The notes under the pieces: model-generated
Told to the model about the DNA's origin: nothing
The model's input: the letters and a program-made list of their open reading frames with translations, nothing else
Database searches by the model: none
In this document: in pieces, positions 16,318 to 24,556 of the stretch
Numbering within the stretch: position 1 is the first letter of the stretch
Layout: each line of letters starts with the position of its first letter
Translations under genes and position numbers: made by a program
NCBI GenBank assembly: GCA_040255525.1
Contig: JBDZVD010000011.1
Span: 1-64,000 of the forward strand
Origin: Rugosimonospora sp040255525
GTDB lineage: Bacteria > Actinomycetota > Actinomycetes > Mycobacteriales > Micromonosporaceae
Direction of reading: 5' to 3'
Length of the DNA: 64,000 nt

Positions 16318-17049
16318 GTGCACGCCGATCAGATCGCCTTCGTCACGGACAACACCGAGCTTGCCCCGGTCGCGTTCGTCCCGGAGATCCGGCTGCGCCA
16401 GGCCGAGGAGCCGATCGGGCTCTGGGAGCTGTCCGAGGGCGAGTACCACAGCGACCAGCCGCCGCCGTTCTGGGCGTTCGCCTGGGCCGGCGGGCAGGCG
16501 CTGGCCCGGTACCTGCTCGACCACCCCGAGACGGTGGCCGGGCGACGGGTGCTGGACGTGGCGACCGGGTCCGGGCTGGTGGCCGTCGCCGCGGCGCGGG
16601 CCGGAGCGGCCCACGTCCGTGCCGTCGACATCGATCCGCTGGCGGTTGCCGCCGTGGGGTGCAACGCGCAGGCGAACGGCGTGAGCGTCGAGGGCGTCGT
16701 GGCCGACGTGCTGGACGCCGAGTGGTCCGCGTCGTGCCCCGGCGCCGGGCCGGCCGAGCCGGAACCGTCGACGGACGTGGTGGGCTTCGACGTCGTCCTC
16801 GCCGGGGACGCCTTCTACAGCCAGGCGATGTCCGACCGGATGACCGGCTTCCTGAAGCGCGTGGCCAGGCACGGCGCCCACGTGCTCGCCGGCGACCCGG
16901 AGCGCACGTTCCTGCGTCGTGAGCTGTTCCGGCTCGCCGCGGCGTACGAGGTGCCGGTGCCCCGGGTGCTGGAGGGCGTGCGGGTCAGGCGGACCTCGGT
17001 GTGGGAGCTGCCCGGGCGTTCGGGACAGCCGGAGCGGGAGGGCCGGTAG
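16318..17049 (+). CDS. Class I SAM-dependent methyltransferase, ETFB-KMT/nicotinamide-N-methylase-like
   Basis: A 243-residue Rossmann-fold methyltransferase. Motif I is VLDVATGSGLVAVAAARAGA (about residues 77-96), followed by the acidic VDIDP of motif II. VVLAGDAFYSQAM near residue 165 corresponds to the post-motif segment seen in the METTL20/EEF1AKMT-like group, which methylates lysines on proteins. The N-terminal LWELSEGEYHSDQPPPFWAFAWAGGQALARYL is typical of that group. GTG start; AGGCAGGAG lies upstream. The protein substrate is unknown; electron transfer flavoprotein beta subunit or a ribosomal protein are guesses by analogy. Confidence 0.85.
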   Translation: MHADQIAFVTDNTELAPVAFVPEIRLRQAEEPIGLWELSEGEYHSDQPPPFWAFAWAGGQALARYLLDHPETVAGRRVLDVATGSGLVAVAAARAGAAHVRAVDIDPLAVAAVGCNAQANGVSVEGVVADVLDAEWSASCPGAGPAEPEPSTDVVGFDVVLAGDAFYSQAMSDRMTGFLKRVARHGAHVLAGDPERTFLRRELFRLAAAYEVPVPRVLEGVRVRRTSVWELPGRSGQPEREGR

Positions 17050-17129
17050 CGGGCGCGGGATCGGCCATGATCCGTTTGTGGGTAGGTGCCGTGGGTACGC
17101 CTCCGGGTGACACCACAAGGGGGGTAGCC

Positions 17130-17549
17130 ATGGCACAGCTGGTACGGGAAATCATGGTGGAGTCGGCGGTGACGGTGGATTCCGACGCCACACTGTCCGA
17201 GACCGCGAGACTGATGCGGGATGCTGACATCGGCGACGTGATCGTGGTAGAGGCCATGAAGCCGGTCGGCATCGTGACCGACCGGGACATCGTCGTCCGG
17301 GCGGTCGCCGAGACCGCCCAGGCCGGCAACATGACGGCCGGTCAGATCTGCAGCACCGAGCTGGTGACGGTGCGGCCCGAGGACGAGGTGAAGCAGGCCA
17401 CGACGCTGATGCGCAAGGCGGCGGTGCGCCGACTTCCGGTGGTCGACGACGGCAAGCTCGTGGGGGTGCTGTCGCTCGGCGAGATCGCGATCGACCGGGA
17501 CGAGACGTCGGCGCTGTCCGAGATCTCCTCGGCCGACCCGAACTCCTGA
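17130..17549 (+). CDS. CBS-domain pair protein
   Basis: A 139-residue stand-alone Bateman module: CBS1 about residues 7-58, ending VGIVTDRDIVVRAV, and CBS2 about 72-125, ending VGVLSLGEIAID. It should bind adenosine nucleotides as an energy or redox sensor. It is a clear paralogue of the CBS protein at 5012-5440: both begin with VREIM or AREIM and share DRDIVVR. AAGGGGGG precedes the ATG at 17130. It converges with the Mg-type P-ATPase across a strong hairpin. Stand-alone CBS proteins of this kind are hypoxia or dormancy markers in mycobacteria. Confidence 0.9.
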   Translation: MAQLVREIMVESAVTVDSDATLSETARLMRDADIGDVIVVEAMKPVGIVTDRDIVVRAVAETAQAGNMTAGQICSTELVTVRPEDEVKQATTLMRKAAVRRLPVVDDGKLVGVLSLGEIAIDRDETSALSEISSADPNS

Positions 17550-17562
17550 CCGCGGACCGCGC

Positions 17563-17591
17563 GTTGGCCACCGGGCTCCCCGGTGGCCAAC
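17563..17591. terminator. Bidirectional hairpin between CBS and MgtA genes
   Basis: A perfect 13-bp stem (GTTGGCCACCGGG / CCCGGTGGCCAAC) with a 3-base loop, 13 bases after the CBS stop and between convergent genes. Confidence 0.85.
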
Positions 17592-17758
17592 GGCCGTCCG
17601 GGCCGCCGCGACCGGCCGCCCGAGCCGGGCATGCAGGCACCGCCATCCGCGCCTGGCGAACTCAGCCCGGGTCCGCGGACCCGTTGTCGCGGCGGGGCAC
17701 GGCGCGCTCCGGAGGCTTCGACCCTGGCCGGGATCAACCGGCCACTTCGGCCGGCCGC

Positions 17759-20467
17759 TCACAGCCAGCCGCGTACCGCCCGCTGGTAGGCGAACTTGCC
17801 GGCGAGCGTGGTCACGCAGAACGCGGCCAGTACCACGGCCAGCCAGCCGAAGTACGCCGGCGGCAGCGCCCGGAATCCGAGGACTGCGGCGACCGGCCCG
17901 ACGGTGAACGCGATGCTGGCCGCGGCGATCGCCGCGGAGGCGACGAGCACCGGGCGGCTCGCCCAGGACCAGCGGCGCAGGCCGGTTCCGCTGCGCAGCA
18001 GGTGTACCGCGAGGATCTGGGTGAGCAGGTTCTCCACGAACCAGCCGGTGTGGAACAGCACCTGGGCGGACGGGCTCAGGTGGGCGCCGAGCACGTGCCG
18101 CAGGGCCGCGAACGTGGCCAGGTCGGCGAGCGCGTTGAGGATGCCGAAGCAGACCACGAACCGCAGCAGGTCCCTGCTGTCGAAGGTGCGTGGCCCGGCG
18201 TTCCCGCCGTCGTCCGTGCGGTCGAACGCGAGACAGAGCTGGGAGACGTCGAACAGCAGGTTCTGCACCAGGATCTGCAACGGCAGCATCGGCAGGAACG
18301 GCAGCAGCGCCGCGGCGGCCACCACCGCGGTGACGTTGCCGACGTTCGACGACATCGTGATCTTGATGTGCTTCATGATGTTGACGAACGCCCGCCGGGA
18401 CAGCCCGATCGCCTCGCTGAGCGTCGCGAGGTCCTTGCCGGCCAGGATCACGTCCGCGGACGCGCGGGCGACCGGGGCGGCGTGCTCCACGCACACCCCG
18501 ACGTCGGCGGCGCACAGCGCGGAGGCGTCGTTGAGCCCGTCGCCGAGGTACCCGACGGTGTGCCCGCGGCTGCGCAGCGCGGTGACGATGCGTGCCTTCT
18601 GGTGTGGATCGACCCGGGCGAAGACCGTGGTGCGCTCGGCGAGGGCGGCGAGCGCGGCGTCGTCGAGCGAGTCCAGTTCGCTGCCGCGCACCGGCTCGCC
18701 CGGCGGCAGCCCGGCCTCCCGGCAGATCCGCGCCGCGACCTGGGGATGGTCGCCGGTGATCAGCTTGACGCTGACTGCCTGGCCGGCCAGGGCGGCCAGC
18801 GCCGACGGCGCCCCGCGACGCAGCTCGTCACGCAGCCCGATGAACCCGATCAGGGTCAGGTCCCGCTCGCCGAGCGTGCCGCGCCGGCCGCGTCGGGCAC
18901 CGATCGCGACGGCGAGCACCCGGACACCGGCGTCGTACAGCGAGGAGGCCAGCTCGTCGAGGCGCAGCCGTTCGCCCGCCGACATCGGCCGGTCGACCCC
19001 GCTGGCGCGTACCCAGGTGCAGCAGTCGAGCACCGCCTCGACCGCGCCCTTGGTGACCACGGTGTCCGGGCCCGGCGTCCCCGGCCGGCGCACCACGACG
19101 GTGGCCCTCCGGCGCGCCACGTCGAAGCCGAACGCCTCCACCGGCGACACCCCGTCGTCGATGCGCAGGCCCAGTTCGGCCGCGCGGCGCATCAGCGCGT
19201 CGTCGAGCGGGTCGCAGAATAGCGGCCCGAGCCGATCGGCGTTGATCTGGCTGTTGAGCGCGGCCCAGCGGAGCACCGTACGGTCGGATGTGCCGGCCGG
19301 GTCGAGGCAGCACGCGACCGTCGTGCTGTTTCGGGTCAGCGTCCCGGTCTTGTCCGTGCACAGCACGTCCATCGCACCCAGGTTGTGGATCGCCGGCAAC
19401 CGCTTGACGATCAGGCCGCGTGCGCGCAGCAGAGCCGCGGCGCGGGCCAGTACGGTCGTGGTGACCACGGGCAGCATCTCCGGGGTGAGCCCGACCGCGA
19501 CCGACACCGCGAACAGGAACGCCTGCGGCCAGTTCTCCCGGGCCAGCGCGTTGACCGCCAGCACCGCGGGCACGGCGGCCAGCATGACCCGGATGAGGGT
19601 GCGGGACACCCCGCGGACACCCCGGTCGAAGGCGGTCTCGCCGCGCGGGGGCAGGCTCTGCCGGGCGGCGCCGACGTACGTGTCGGTACCGGTCGCCACG
19701 ACCACCCCGGTACCGGAACCACCGATGACCATGCTGCCCAGCAGGCACAGCCGGGGATCGTCGAACGGCGTCGCCGGCCGGCGCGGGTGCACGGCGGCGT
19801 CGCGCACCTCCAGACCGTCCAGAGCGGCGTGTTTGAACGCGGGCAGCGACTCGCCGGTCAGCAGCGCCTGGTTGACCATCAGATCACCGGAGCGCAGCAG
19901 CCGGATGTCCGCCGGGACCAGTTCACCCGGCGCGAGCCGGACGACGTCGCCGGGCACCAGGTGATCGGTGGGCACCTCGCGGGCCACCGACCGGCCGCCC
20001 GGCCGGGCGCGGCGCACCACCGTGGCGGTACGCGCCGCCATCGCGCGCAGCGCCGCCACCGCCTGGTCGGCCCGCTGCTCCTGGCGTACCTGCAGCACGC
20101 AGCTGATCGCGGCGAGCGTGATGATGACGGCGGCCGCGGGCAGGTCCTCGGTGGCGGTCGACACGGCGGCCAGGCAGAACAGGATGAGCACGAACGGGTT
20201 GACCACGGCCCGCCGCAGCCGCTGCGGCCAGCCGTGGCGCGGCTGCGCGGCCGGTCCGTTCTCGCCGTCGCGTTGGGCCCGCAGTTGCGCCTGGGGCTCG
20301 TCGAGGCCGGACAGGGAGGAGTCGACCAGGCGCAGGACTTGCAGCGGCGACATGGCCGCGAACCGGTGGAGCCGTGCCGGTACGGCGGGCAGCGGATTCA
20401 TCGGTTCGGTCGGCGGATCCGCCGCCGGCGGGACGGTCGTCGGCGCCAGGTCAGGCGCTGACGCCAC
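17759..20467 (-). CDS. Magnesium-type P-type ATPase (MgtA/MgtB-like)
   Basis: A 902-residue P3B-type ATPase, predicted to import Mg2+ into the cytoplasm with ATP. An N-terminal cytoplasmic region (1-90) leads into the membrane helices. TGESLP lies near residue 208, PEMLPV in helix M4, DKTGTLT with the phosphorylated Asp near 372, and the hinge GDGLNDASAL near 645. QNLLFDVSQLCLAFD near 745 corresponds to the Mg-pump membrane signature. A GTG at 20467 starts within the end of the ArsR gene (17-bp overlap), which strongly suggests co-transcription and translational coupling. No Mg-sensing leader is evident because the gene is second in the operon. Confidence 0.92.
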   Translation of the reverse strand: MASAPDLAPTTVPPAADPPTEPMNPLPAVPARLHRFAAMSPLQVLRLVDSSLSGLDEPQAQLRAQRDGENGPAAQPRHGWPQRLRRAVVNPFVLILFCLAAVSTATEDLPAAAVIITLAAISCVLQVRQEQRADQAVAALRAMAARTATVVRRARPGGRSVAREVPTDHLVPGDVVRLAPGELVPADIRLLRSGDLMVNQALLTGESLPAFKHAALDGLEVRDAAVHPRRPATPFDDPRLCLLGSMVIGGSGTGVVVATGTDTYVGAARQSLPPRGETAFDRGVRGVSRTLIRVMLAAVPAVLAVNALARENWPQAFLFAVSVAVGLTPEMLPVVTTTVLARAAALLRARGLIVKRLPAIHNLGAMDVLCTDKTGTLTRNSTTVACCLDPAGTSDRTVLRWAALNSQINADRLGPLFCDPLDDALMRRAAELGLRIDDGVSPVEAFGFDVARRRATVVVRRPGTPGPDTVVTKGAVEAVLDCCTWVRASGVDRPMSAGERLRLDELASSLYDAGVRVLAVAIGARRGRRGTLGERDLTLIGFIGLRDELRRGAPSALAALAGQAVSVKLITGDHPQVAARICREAGLPPGEPVRGSELDSLDDAALAALAERTTVFARVDPHQKARIVTALRSRGHTVGYLGDGLNDASALCAADVGVCVEHAAPVARASADVILAGKDLATLSEAIGLSRRAFVNIMKHIKITMSSNVGNVTAVVAAAALLPFLPMLPLQILVQNLLFDVSQLCLAFDRTDDGGNAGPRTFDSRDLLRFVVCFGILNALADLATFAALRHVLGAHLSPSAQVLFHTGWFVENLLTQILAVHLLRSGTGLRRWSWASRPVLVASAAIAAASIAFTVGPVAAVLGFRALPPAYFGWLAVVLAAFCVTTLAGKFAYQRAVRGWL

Positions 20468-20813
20468 GTGCCCCTCCCGGCAGCGGATCGCCCTGCAGGT
20501 GCGCCACCATCTCCCGGACCATCATCACCAGATGCCGGTCATCGACCAGGTAGACCTGCCGGCGGCCCTCGCGGCGGGCGTGCACGAGCCCGGCGAGCCG
20601 CAGCTTCGCCAGGTGTTGGCTGACCACCTGCGCGGTCGTGCCGACCTCCTCGGCCAGCGAGCCGACGTCCCGTTCGCCGTGCGCGAGCAACCACACGATG
20701 TGGAGCCGGACGGTGGCGGCGAGCATGCCGAACATGCCGGCCGCGGTCTGCAACAACTCCGGCGTCACCTCCTCGCCGCCCGCCGGTCGGCTGGCGGCGG
20801 TCACGAAGGTCAC
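20451..20813 (-). CDS. ArsR family winged-helix regulator
   Basis: A 120-residue ArsR/SmtB-type repressor: winged helix across about residues 25-95, with the recognition helix in TTAQVVSQHLAKLRLAGLVHARREGRRQVY. There is no CxC metal-binding pair in the alpha-3 helix; the C-terminal helix has DDRHLVMMVREMVAH, whose His and Asp residues could form an alpha-5 site. It is the first gene of a two-gene operon with the Mg-type ATPase and probably controls it. GTG start at 20813 with GAGGGGGGA upstream. Confidence 0.88.
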   Translation of the reverse strand: MTFVTAASRPAGGEEVTPELLQTAAGMFGMLAATVRLHIVWLLAHGERDVGSLAEEVGTTAQVVSQHLAKLRLAGLVHARREGRRQVYLVDDRHLVMMVREMVAHLQGDPLPGGARGVSA

Positions 20814-21131
20814 GGTCCCCCCTCTCGTCGGCGTGGTCTTGCCACCCTACGGCCTCGGCGGCCGGTGCGACAGCACGTGACAGCCAGACGGCCGCGCCCG
20901 CCACCGGGGCCGGTGCGATGACGCTGGGCGCAGCTGACCCGTGGCCAGAGCGAGGCGCTGAAGCTGGCCGAGAGTACGAACGTCTGGGTACGCCCGGCAC
21001 CGGGCAGCACGCATATCCCGGCGCCGCGGCGGCCGGCGTGAGTCGGTGCCCGACGCGCCCGTGACACGACGGAGGCGCCCACCGGCCGGAGCCTGATGGG
21101 CGCCCACTGCGCCGTCGCGCGGTACGTCCGG
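20814..21131. other. Intergenic region upstream of arsR-mgtA
   Basis: About 320 bp holding the arsR-mgtA promoter on the minus strand and the end region of the protease gene. I see a hairpin at 21074-21104 but no confident -35/-10 pair and no gene. Confidence 0.5.
21074..21104. terminator. Hairpin downstream of HtrA-like gene
   Basis: An 8-bp stem (GGCGCCCA / TGGGCGCC) with a 15-base loop, 28 bases beyond the protease stop. Confidence 0.5.
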
Positions 21132-22649
21132 TCAGAGCGCCGGACCGGTGGCCAGCTGGACGGTCGCCGAGTGCGACTGCCCCTCCTGGTCGGTCCAGCC
21201 GAGGGTGACCTTGTCGCCCGGGTGGTGCTGGGTCATCAGGGTGGTCAGGGTGGTCGCGCTGTCGACGGTCTTGCCGCCCAGTGACGTGATCACGTCGCCC
21301 TGCTCCAGTCCGGCCTGCTCGGCGGGGGAGCCGTTCACCACGCCGGCCACGACCGGCGCGTTGCTGTTACCGCCGTTGCCGCCCTGGCCGAAGCCGCCCC
21401 GGCGGCCCTGTCCGTTCTGCGGAGCCGAGGACACCTCGACCCCGAGGAACGCGCTGGGCCCGATGTGCACGGTGGCCGAGGACTGGTTGGCCCGGATCTG
21501 CTTCGCGATCGACAGCGCCCGGTTGATCGGGATGGCGAAGCCCTGGTTGCCCTGGTCCTGGAACTGGAATCCGGCCGAGGCCGCGGTGTCCATGCCGATC
21601 ACCTTGGCGTCCGCGTTGACCAGCGGGCCGCCGGAGTCGCCCGGCTGAACGTCGGCGTTGAGCTGGATCAGGCCGGTGAGCTGCTCGGAGCCGCCGCCGG
21701 ACTCGTCGCTGGCGGTGATCGCCTGGTTGAGCGCGGTCACCGTACCGCCGGCCACGCTCGGCGTACCGCCGGTGCCGCCGGCGTTGCCGATCGCCAGGAC
21801 CGGATCGTTGACCTTGACTTTCGAGGAGTCGGCGGTGGCCACCGTCTTCAACCCGGAGGCGTTGGTCATCTGGATCACCGCGATGTCCTCCGAGCGGTCG
21901 TACCCGACCACGGTCGCGTCGTACGTCTTCCCGTTGCCGATGTCGGTCACGCTGATCGCGGTCGCGCCCTGGATCACGTGGTTGTTGGTGAGCACGACGC
22001 CGCCTGCGGACAGCACCATCCCGGTACCGGCGGCCTCGCCGCCCTGGAATCCGAGCTGCGTGACGATGTCCACCAGGCCCGGGTCCACGGCGGCCGCGAT
22101 GTCCGCGGCGTTCGCCGGGCCACCCGGGTTGCCCGGCTGGCCCTGGCCGCCCTGGCCTCCCGGGCCGACCGGCTGGTTGAAACCGGGGAATGTCCCGCTT
22201 CCGGGGGATCCGGCGCTGGTGTCCGAATCGCTCGGCCGCCAGACCGCTCGGCCGACGAGCAGCCCGGCCACCATCGCGACCACGATCAGCAGGCAGCCGA
22301 GCGCCACGAGAACGGGCATCCGGTGGCTGATCGGGCGCGGTTGCGGTGGGAGTGGCGGCGGTCCCCAGGGGCCGGCCTGCTGCGGCCACCCCCACATCGT
22401 GGGCTGGTTGTGGGCGGTGCCCGCAAAGGCGTACCCGGGCTGGTAGAGGGGCTGGCCCTGGTACCAGGTCTCGCCCTGAGGGGGTGCCGGGTATCCGGGA
22501 GGTCCGGCCTGGCCGGCCGGGTGGGAATACGGCGCTGGCGGCGGGTAGCCGCCCGGCTGACCGTACGGGGCGGCCGGTGGCCGCAGACCCTCGGTCGTGT
22601 CGTCGGCCGGCGGCCGATCGCCAGGTGTGGGCTCGCTAGCCGCGCTCAT
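21132..22649 (-). CDS. Membrane-anchored HtrA-like serine protease with PDZ domain
   Basis: A 505-residue protein. The first 105 residues are Pro/Gly/Tyr-rich and cytoplasmic, followed by one transmembrane helix (about 110-133), a Gly/Pro linker, a trypsin-like domain and a C-terminal PDZ domain (about 395-490). The catalytic triad is visible: His224 in TNNHV, Asp255 in SEDIAVI and Ser339 in QPGDSGGP. Such proteins degrade or signal on misfolded extracytoplasmic proteins. Ser-side loops are shorter than in E. coli DegP, as in actinobacterial PepD-type enzymes. GAGAAGGAG lies upstream of the ATG. Divergent from the ABC importer operon. Confidence 0.93.
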   Translation of the reverse strand: MSAASEPTPGDRPPADDTTEGLRPPAAPYGQPGGYPPPAPYSHPAGQAGPPGYPAPPQGETWYQGQPLYQPGYAFAGTAHNQPTMWGWPQQAGPWGPPPLPPQPRPISHRMPVLVALGCLLIVVAMVAGLLVGRAVWRPSDSDTSAGSPGSGTFPGFNQPVGPGGQGGQGQPGNPGGPANAADIAAAVDPGLVDIVTQLGFQGGEAAGTGMVLSAGGVVLTNNHVIQGATAISVTDIGNGKTYDATVVGYDRSEDIAVIQMTNASGLKTVATADSSKVKVNDPVLAIGNAGGTGGTPSVAGGTVTALNQAITASDESGGGSEQLTGLIQLNADVQPGDSGGPLVNADAKVIGMDTAASAGFQFQDQGNQGFAIPINRALSIAKQIRANQSSATVHIGPSAFLGVEVSSAPQNGQGRRGGFGQGGNGGNSNAPVVAGVVNGSPAEQAGLEQGDVITSLGGKTVDSATTLTTLMTQHHPGDKVTLGWTDQEGQSHSATVQLATGPAL

Positions 22650-22884
22650 CGCGTAACTCCTTCTCGAAAGGCGCAGGTGCGTCGTTGCCGCTTTCTGATT
22701 TCCTCTAGTAGACCTCGGCCGTCTGGGAGTTTGCTTTGCGATGCCTGGGAAAGGTCGGCGAGTTCACTGGAGGGCGATCTCCGCCCCGGTCGGCTGCTTC
22801 TCCCGGTCCGCCCGGTCCGCCACGGCACCGGGCGAGCCCGCGGCAGTGGTCGGCGCGCGGCGCGGCGGGGGTCTGGCGCCCCTT

Positions 22885-22901
22885 AACTACCACTGTTAGT
22901 T
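22885..22901 (+). promoter_or_regulatory. TetR-type operator upstream of ABC importer operon
   Basis: An inverted repeat AACTA-N7-TAGTT. Its right half, CTGTTAGTTT (22893-22902), recurs exactly at 28553-28562 just ahead of the TetR-family gene, where 13 of 17 bases of the whole site match. This ties the regulator to the importer operon. Confidence 0.65.
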
Positions 22902-22938
22902 TGTGGGTCAACACCGCTACTTTGTCGGTCAATACCGC
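22897..22938 (+). repeat. 21-bp tandem direct repeat upstream of livG
   Basis: Two head-to-tail 21-bp copies (22897-22917 and 22918-22938), identical at 18 of 21 positions. Both contain GGTCAAYACCGC. The period is two helical turns, so both copies face the same side of the DNA. It overlaps the right half of the TetR-type operator. Confidence 0.75.
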
Positions 22939-22970
22939 CAACCGTGCTTCACCGCCGGATCGAGGCCGAT

Positions 22971-23825
22971 GTGGATATGGCTCAGGCACAGGGCGCGCAG
23001 CCGCCGGCACCGGCGCCCGATCCCGCGCTGTCCCTGCGCGGGATCAGCGTGCGCTTCGGTGGCCTGACCGCGCTCGACGACGTGTCGTTGCAGGTGCCCG
23101 AGGGTGGCACGGTCGGGATCATCGGCCCCAACGGTGCCGGGAAGACGACGCTCTTCAACGTCATCTGCGGTTTTGTCCGGCCGGACGCCGGCACGATCAG
23201 CTGGGAGGGCCGGGACCTCCGGCCCCGCCCGCACCGGCTGGTACGGCTCGGCATCGCCCGCACCCTCCAGGGAGTCGGGCTGTTCCCGGGGCTGACCGTC
23301 CTGGAGAACGTCATGGCCGGGGCCGGCGAGCGCAAGAAGATCGGCTTCGGATCGTCCCTGATCGCGCTGCCCCGCTCCGACCGGGCCGAGCGGGAACTGC
23401 GCGGCACCGCGATGGCCCGGCTCGACGAGTTCAAGATCGCGGAGTACGCCGATCGGCGGCCGGACGACCTGCCCTACCCGGTACGCAAGAAGGTCGCACT
23501 GGCCCGCGCGTTGATCGCGCAGCCCCGGCTGCTGCTGCTCGACGAGCCGGCCGGCGGCCTGGGCGGCGAGGACATCGAGGAACTCGCCGCGTTGATCCGC
23601 TCGCTGCCCCGCAGGCGCGGCGGCGGTGCCACCGTGATGTTGGTGGAGCACCACATGGACCTGGTGATGGAGGTCTGCCAGCAGGTCGTGGTGCTCGACT
23701 TCGGCCGGGTCATCGCGACCGGCACGCCGGAGCAGATCAAGGACGACCCGGCGGTCGCCGAGGCGTACCTGGGCTCCACCGCGGCCGAGGGCGGCCCGGC
23801 CCCCGACACTCCGGTGCCGTCATGA
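22971..23825 (+). CDS. Branched-chain-type ABC transporter ATP-binding protein (LivG-like)
   Basis: An ATPase of about 284 residues. Walker A is GPNGAGKTT, followed by a Q-loop and the Walker B strand LLLLDEP. The signature loop reads YPVRKKVALARAL, a degenerate form instead of LSGGQ, and ends with the H-loop VEHHMD. LivG ATPases pair with LivF to power uptake of branched-chain amino acids or other carboxylates. The start is uncertain: GTG 22971 (GAGG five bases upstream), ATG 22977 and GTG 22944 are all in frame. Its TGA overlaps the ATG of the next gene (ATGA), indicating coupling. Confidence 0.9.
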   Translation: MDMAQAQGAQPPAPAPDPALSLRGISVRFGGLTALDDVSLQVPEGGTVGIIGPNGAGKTTLFNVICGFVRPDAGTISWEGRDLRPRPHRLVRLGIARTLQGVGLFPGLTVLENVMAGAGERKKIGFGSSLIALPRSDRAERELRGTAMARLDEFKIAEYADRRPDDLPYPVRKKVALARALIAQPRLLLLDEPAGGLGGEDIEELAALIRSLPRRRGGGATVMLVEHHMDLVMEVCQQVVVLDFGRVIATGTPEQIKDDPAVAEAYLGSTAAEGGPAPDTPVPS

Positions 23826-24538
23826 CCGGGCTGCTGCGGGTCGAGGGCCTGACCGCGGGCTACAGCGGGGTGCCGGTGCTCCACGACATCGACCTGACGG
23901 TACCGGCGGGCACGATCTGCGCGGTGCTCGGCGCGAACGGCGCGGGGAAGACGACCCTGCTGCGCGCGCTGTCCGGCATGGTGCGCCCGGATCGCGGGCG
24001 GATCCTGTTCGACGGCTCGGACCTGCGCGGGCTGCCGGTCGAGCAGCTGATCCGGCGCGGGCTGGCGCACGTGCCGGAGGGCCGGGGCGTGATCGACGAG
24101 CTCACCGTCGAGGAGAACCTCTGGCTCGGCGGGCTGTTCCGCGCGGACCGGCGCGCGCTGCGCGGCCCGGTCGGCGACGCGTACGAGCTGTTCCCGGCGC
24201 TGGCGGCCCGCCGCCGCCACGCCGGGCACCAGCTGTCCGGGGGCGAGCGGCAGATGCTCGCGCTTGCCCGGGCCCTGGTCGCGAAGCCCCGGCTGATGCT
24301 GCTCGACGAGCCGTCGCTCGGGCTGGCACCCCTCGTGGTGGCGCAGATCATGGCTCTGCTGCGCCGTCTGCGCGACGAGCGGGGGCTGACCGTCCTGCTC
24401 GTCGAGCAGAACGTGCGCAGCGCGCTGTCGGTGGCCGACTCGGCCCTGGTGATGGCGCAGGGGAGGGTGGTGGCCGCCGGCGGCGCGGGCGCGTTGGCCG
24501 GCGATGACGCGTTACGGCATGCGTACCTAGGCTTCTAG
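23822..24538 (+). CDS. Branched-chain-type ABC transporter ATP-binding protein (LivF-like)
   Basis: A 238-residue ATPase, the second of the LIV pair. Walker A is GANGAGKTT, the signature LSGGERQMLALARAL, Walker B LMLLDEPSLGLAP, and the H-region VEQNVRSAL. The PSLGLAP extension after Walker B is typical of LivF. Its ATG overlaps the LivG stop in ATGA. It is followed after 18 bp by the LivH permease gene. In this pair LivF carries the canonical signature while LivG's is degenerate, so the LivF signature motif may matter more for hydrolysis. Confidence 0.93.
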   Translation: MTGLLRVEGLTAGYSGVPVLHDIDLTVPAGTICAVLGANGAGKTTLLRALSGMVRPDRGRILFDGSDLRGLPVEQLIRRGLAHVPEGRGVIDELTVEENLWLGGLFRADRRALRGPVGDAYELFPALAARRRHAGHQLSGGERQMLALARALVAKPRLMLLDEPSLGLAPLVVAQIMALLRRLRDERGLTVLLVEQNVRSALSVADSALVMAQGRVVAAGGAGALAGDDALRHAYLGF

Positions 24539-24556
24539 ACCTCCAGGGGGTCGCGA

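Noticed and set aside
9599..20813. Search for a DosR/OsdR-like box before xfp, CBS and mgtA genes
   Set aside because: I compared the upstream regions by eye and found no palindrome shared by at least two of them.
20451..20813. ArsR gene as a CxC-type arsenic or cadmium sensor
   Set aside because: There is no cysteine pair in the alpha-3 helix, so a soft-metal role is not supported.
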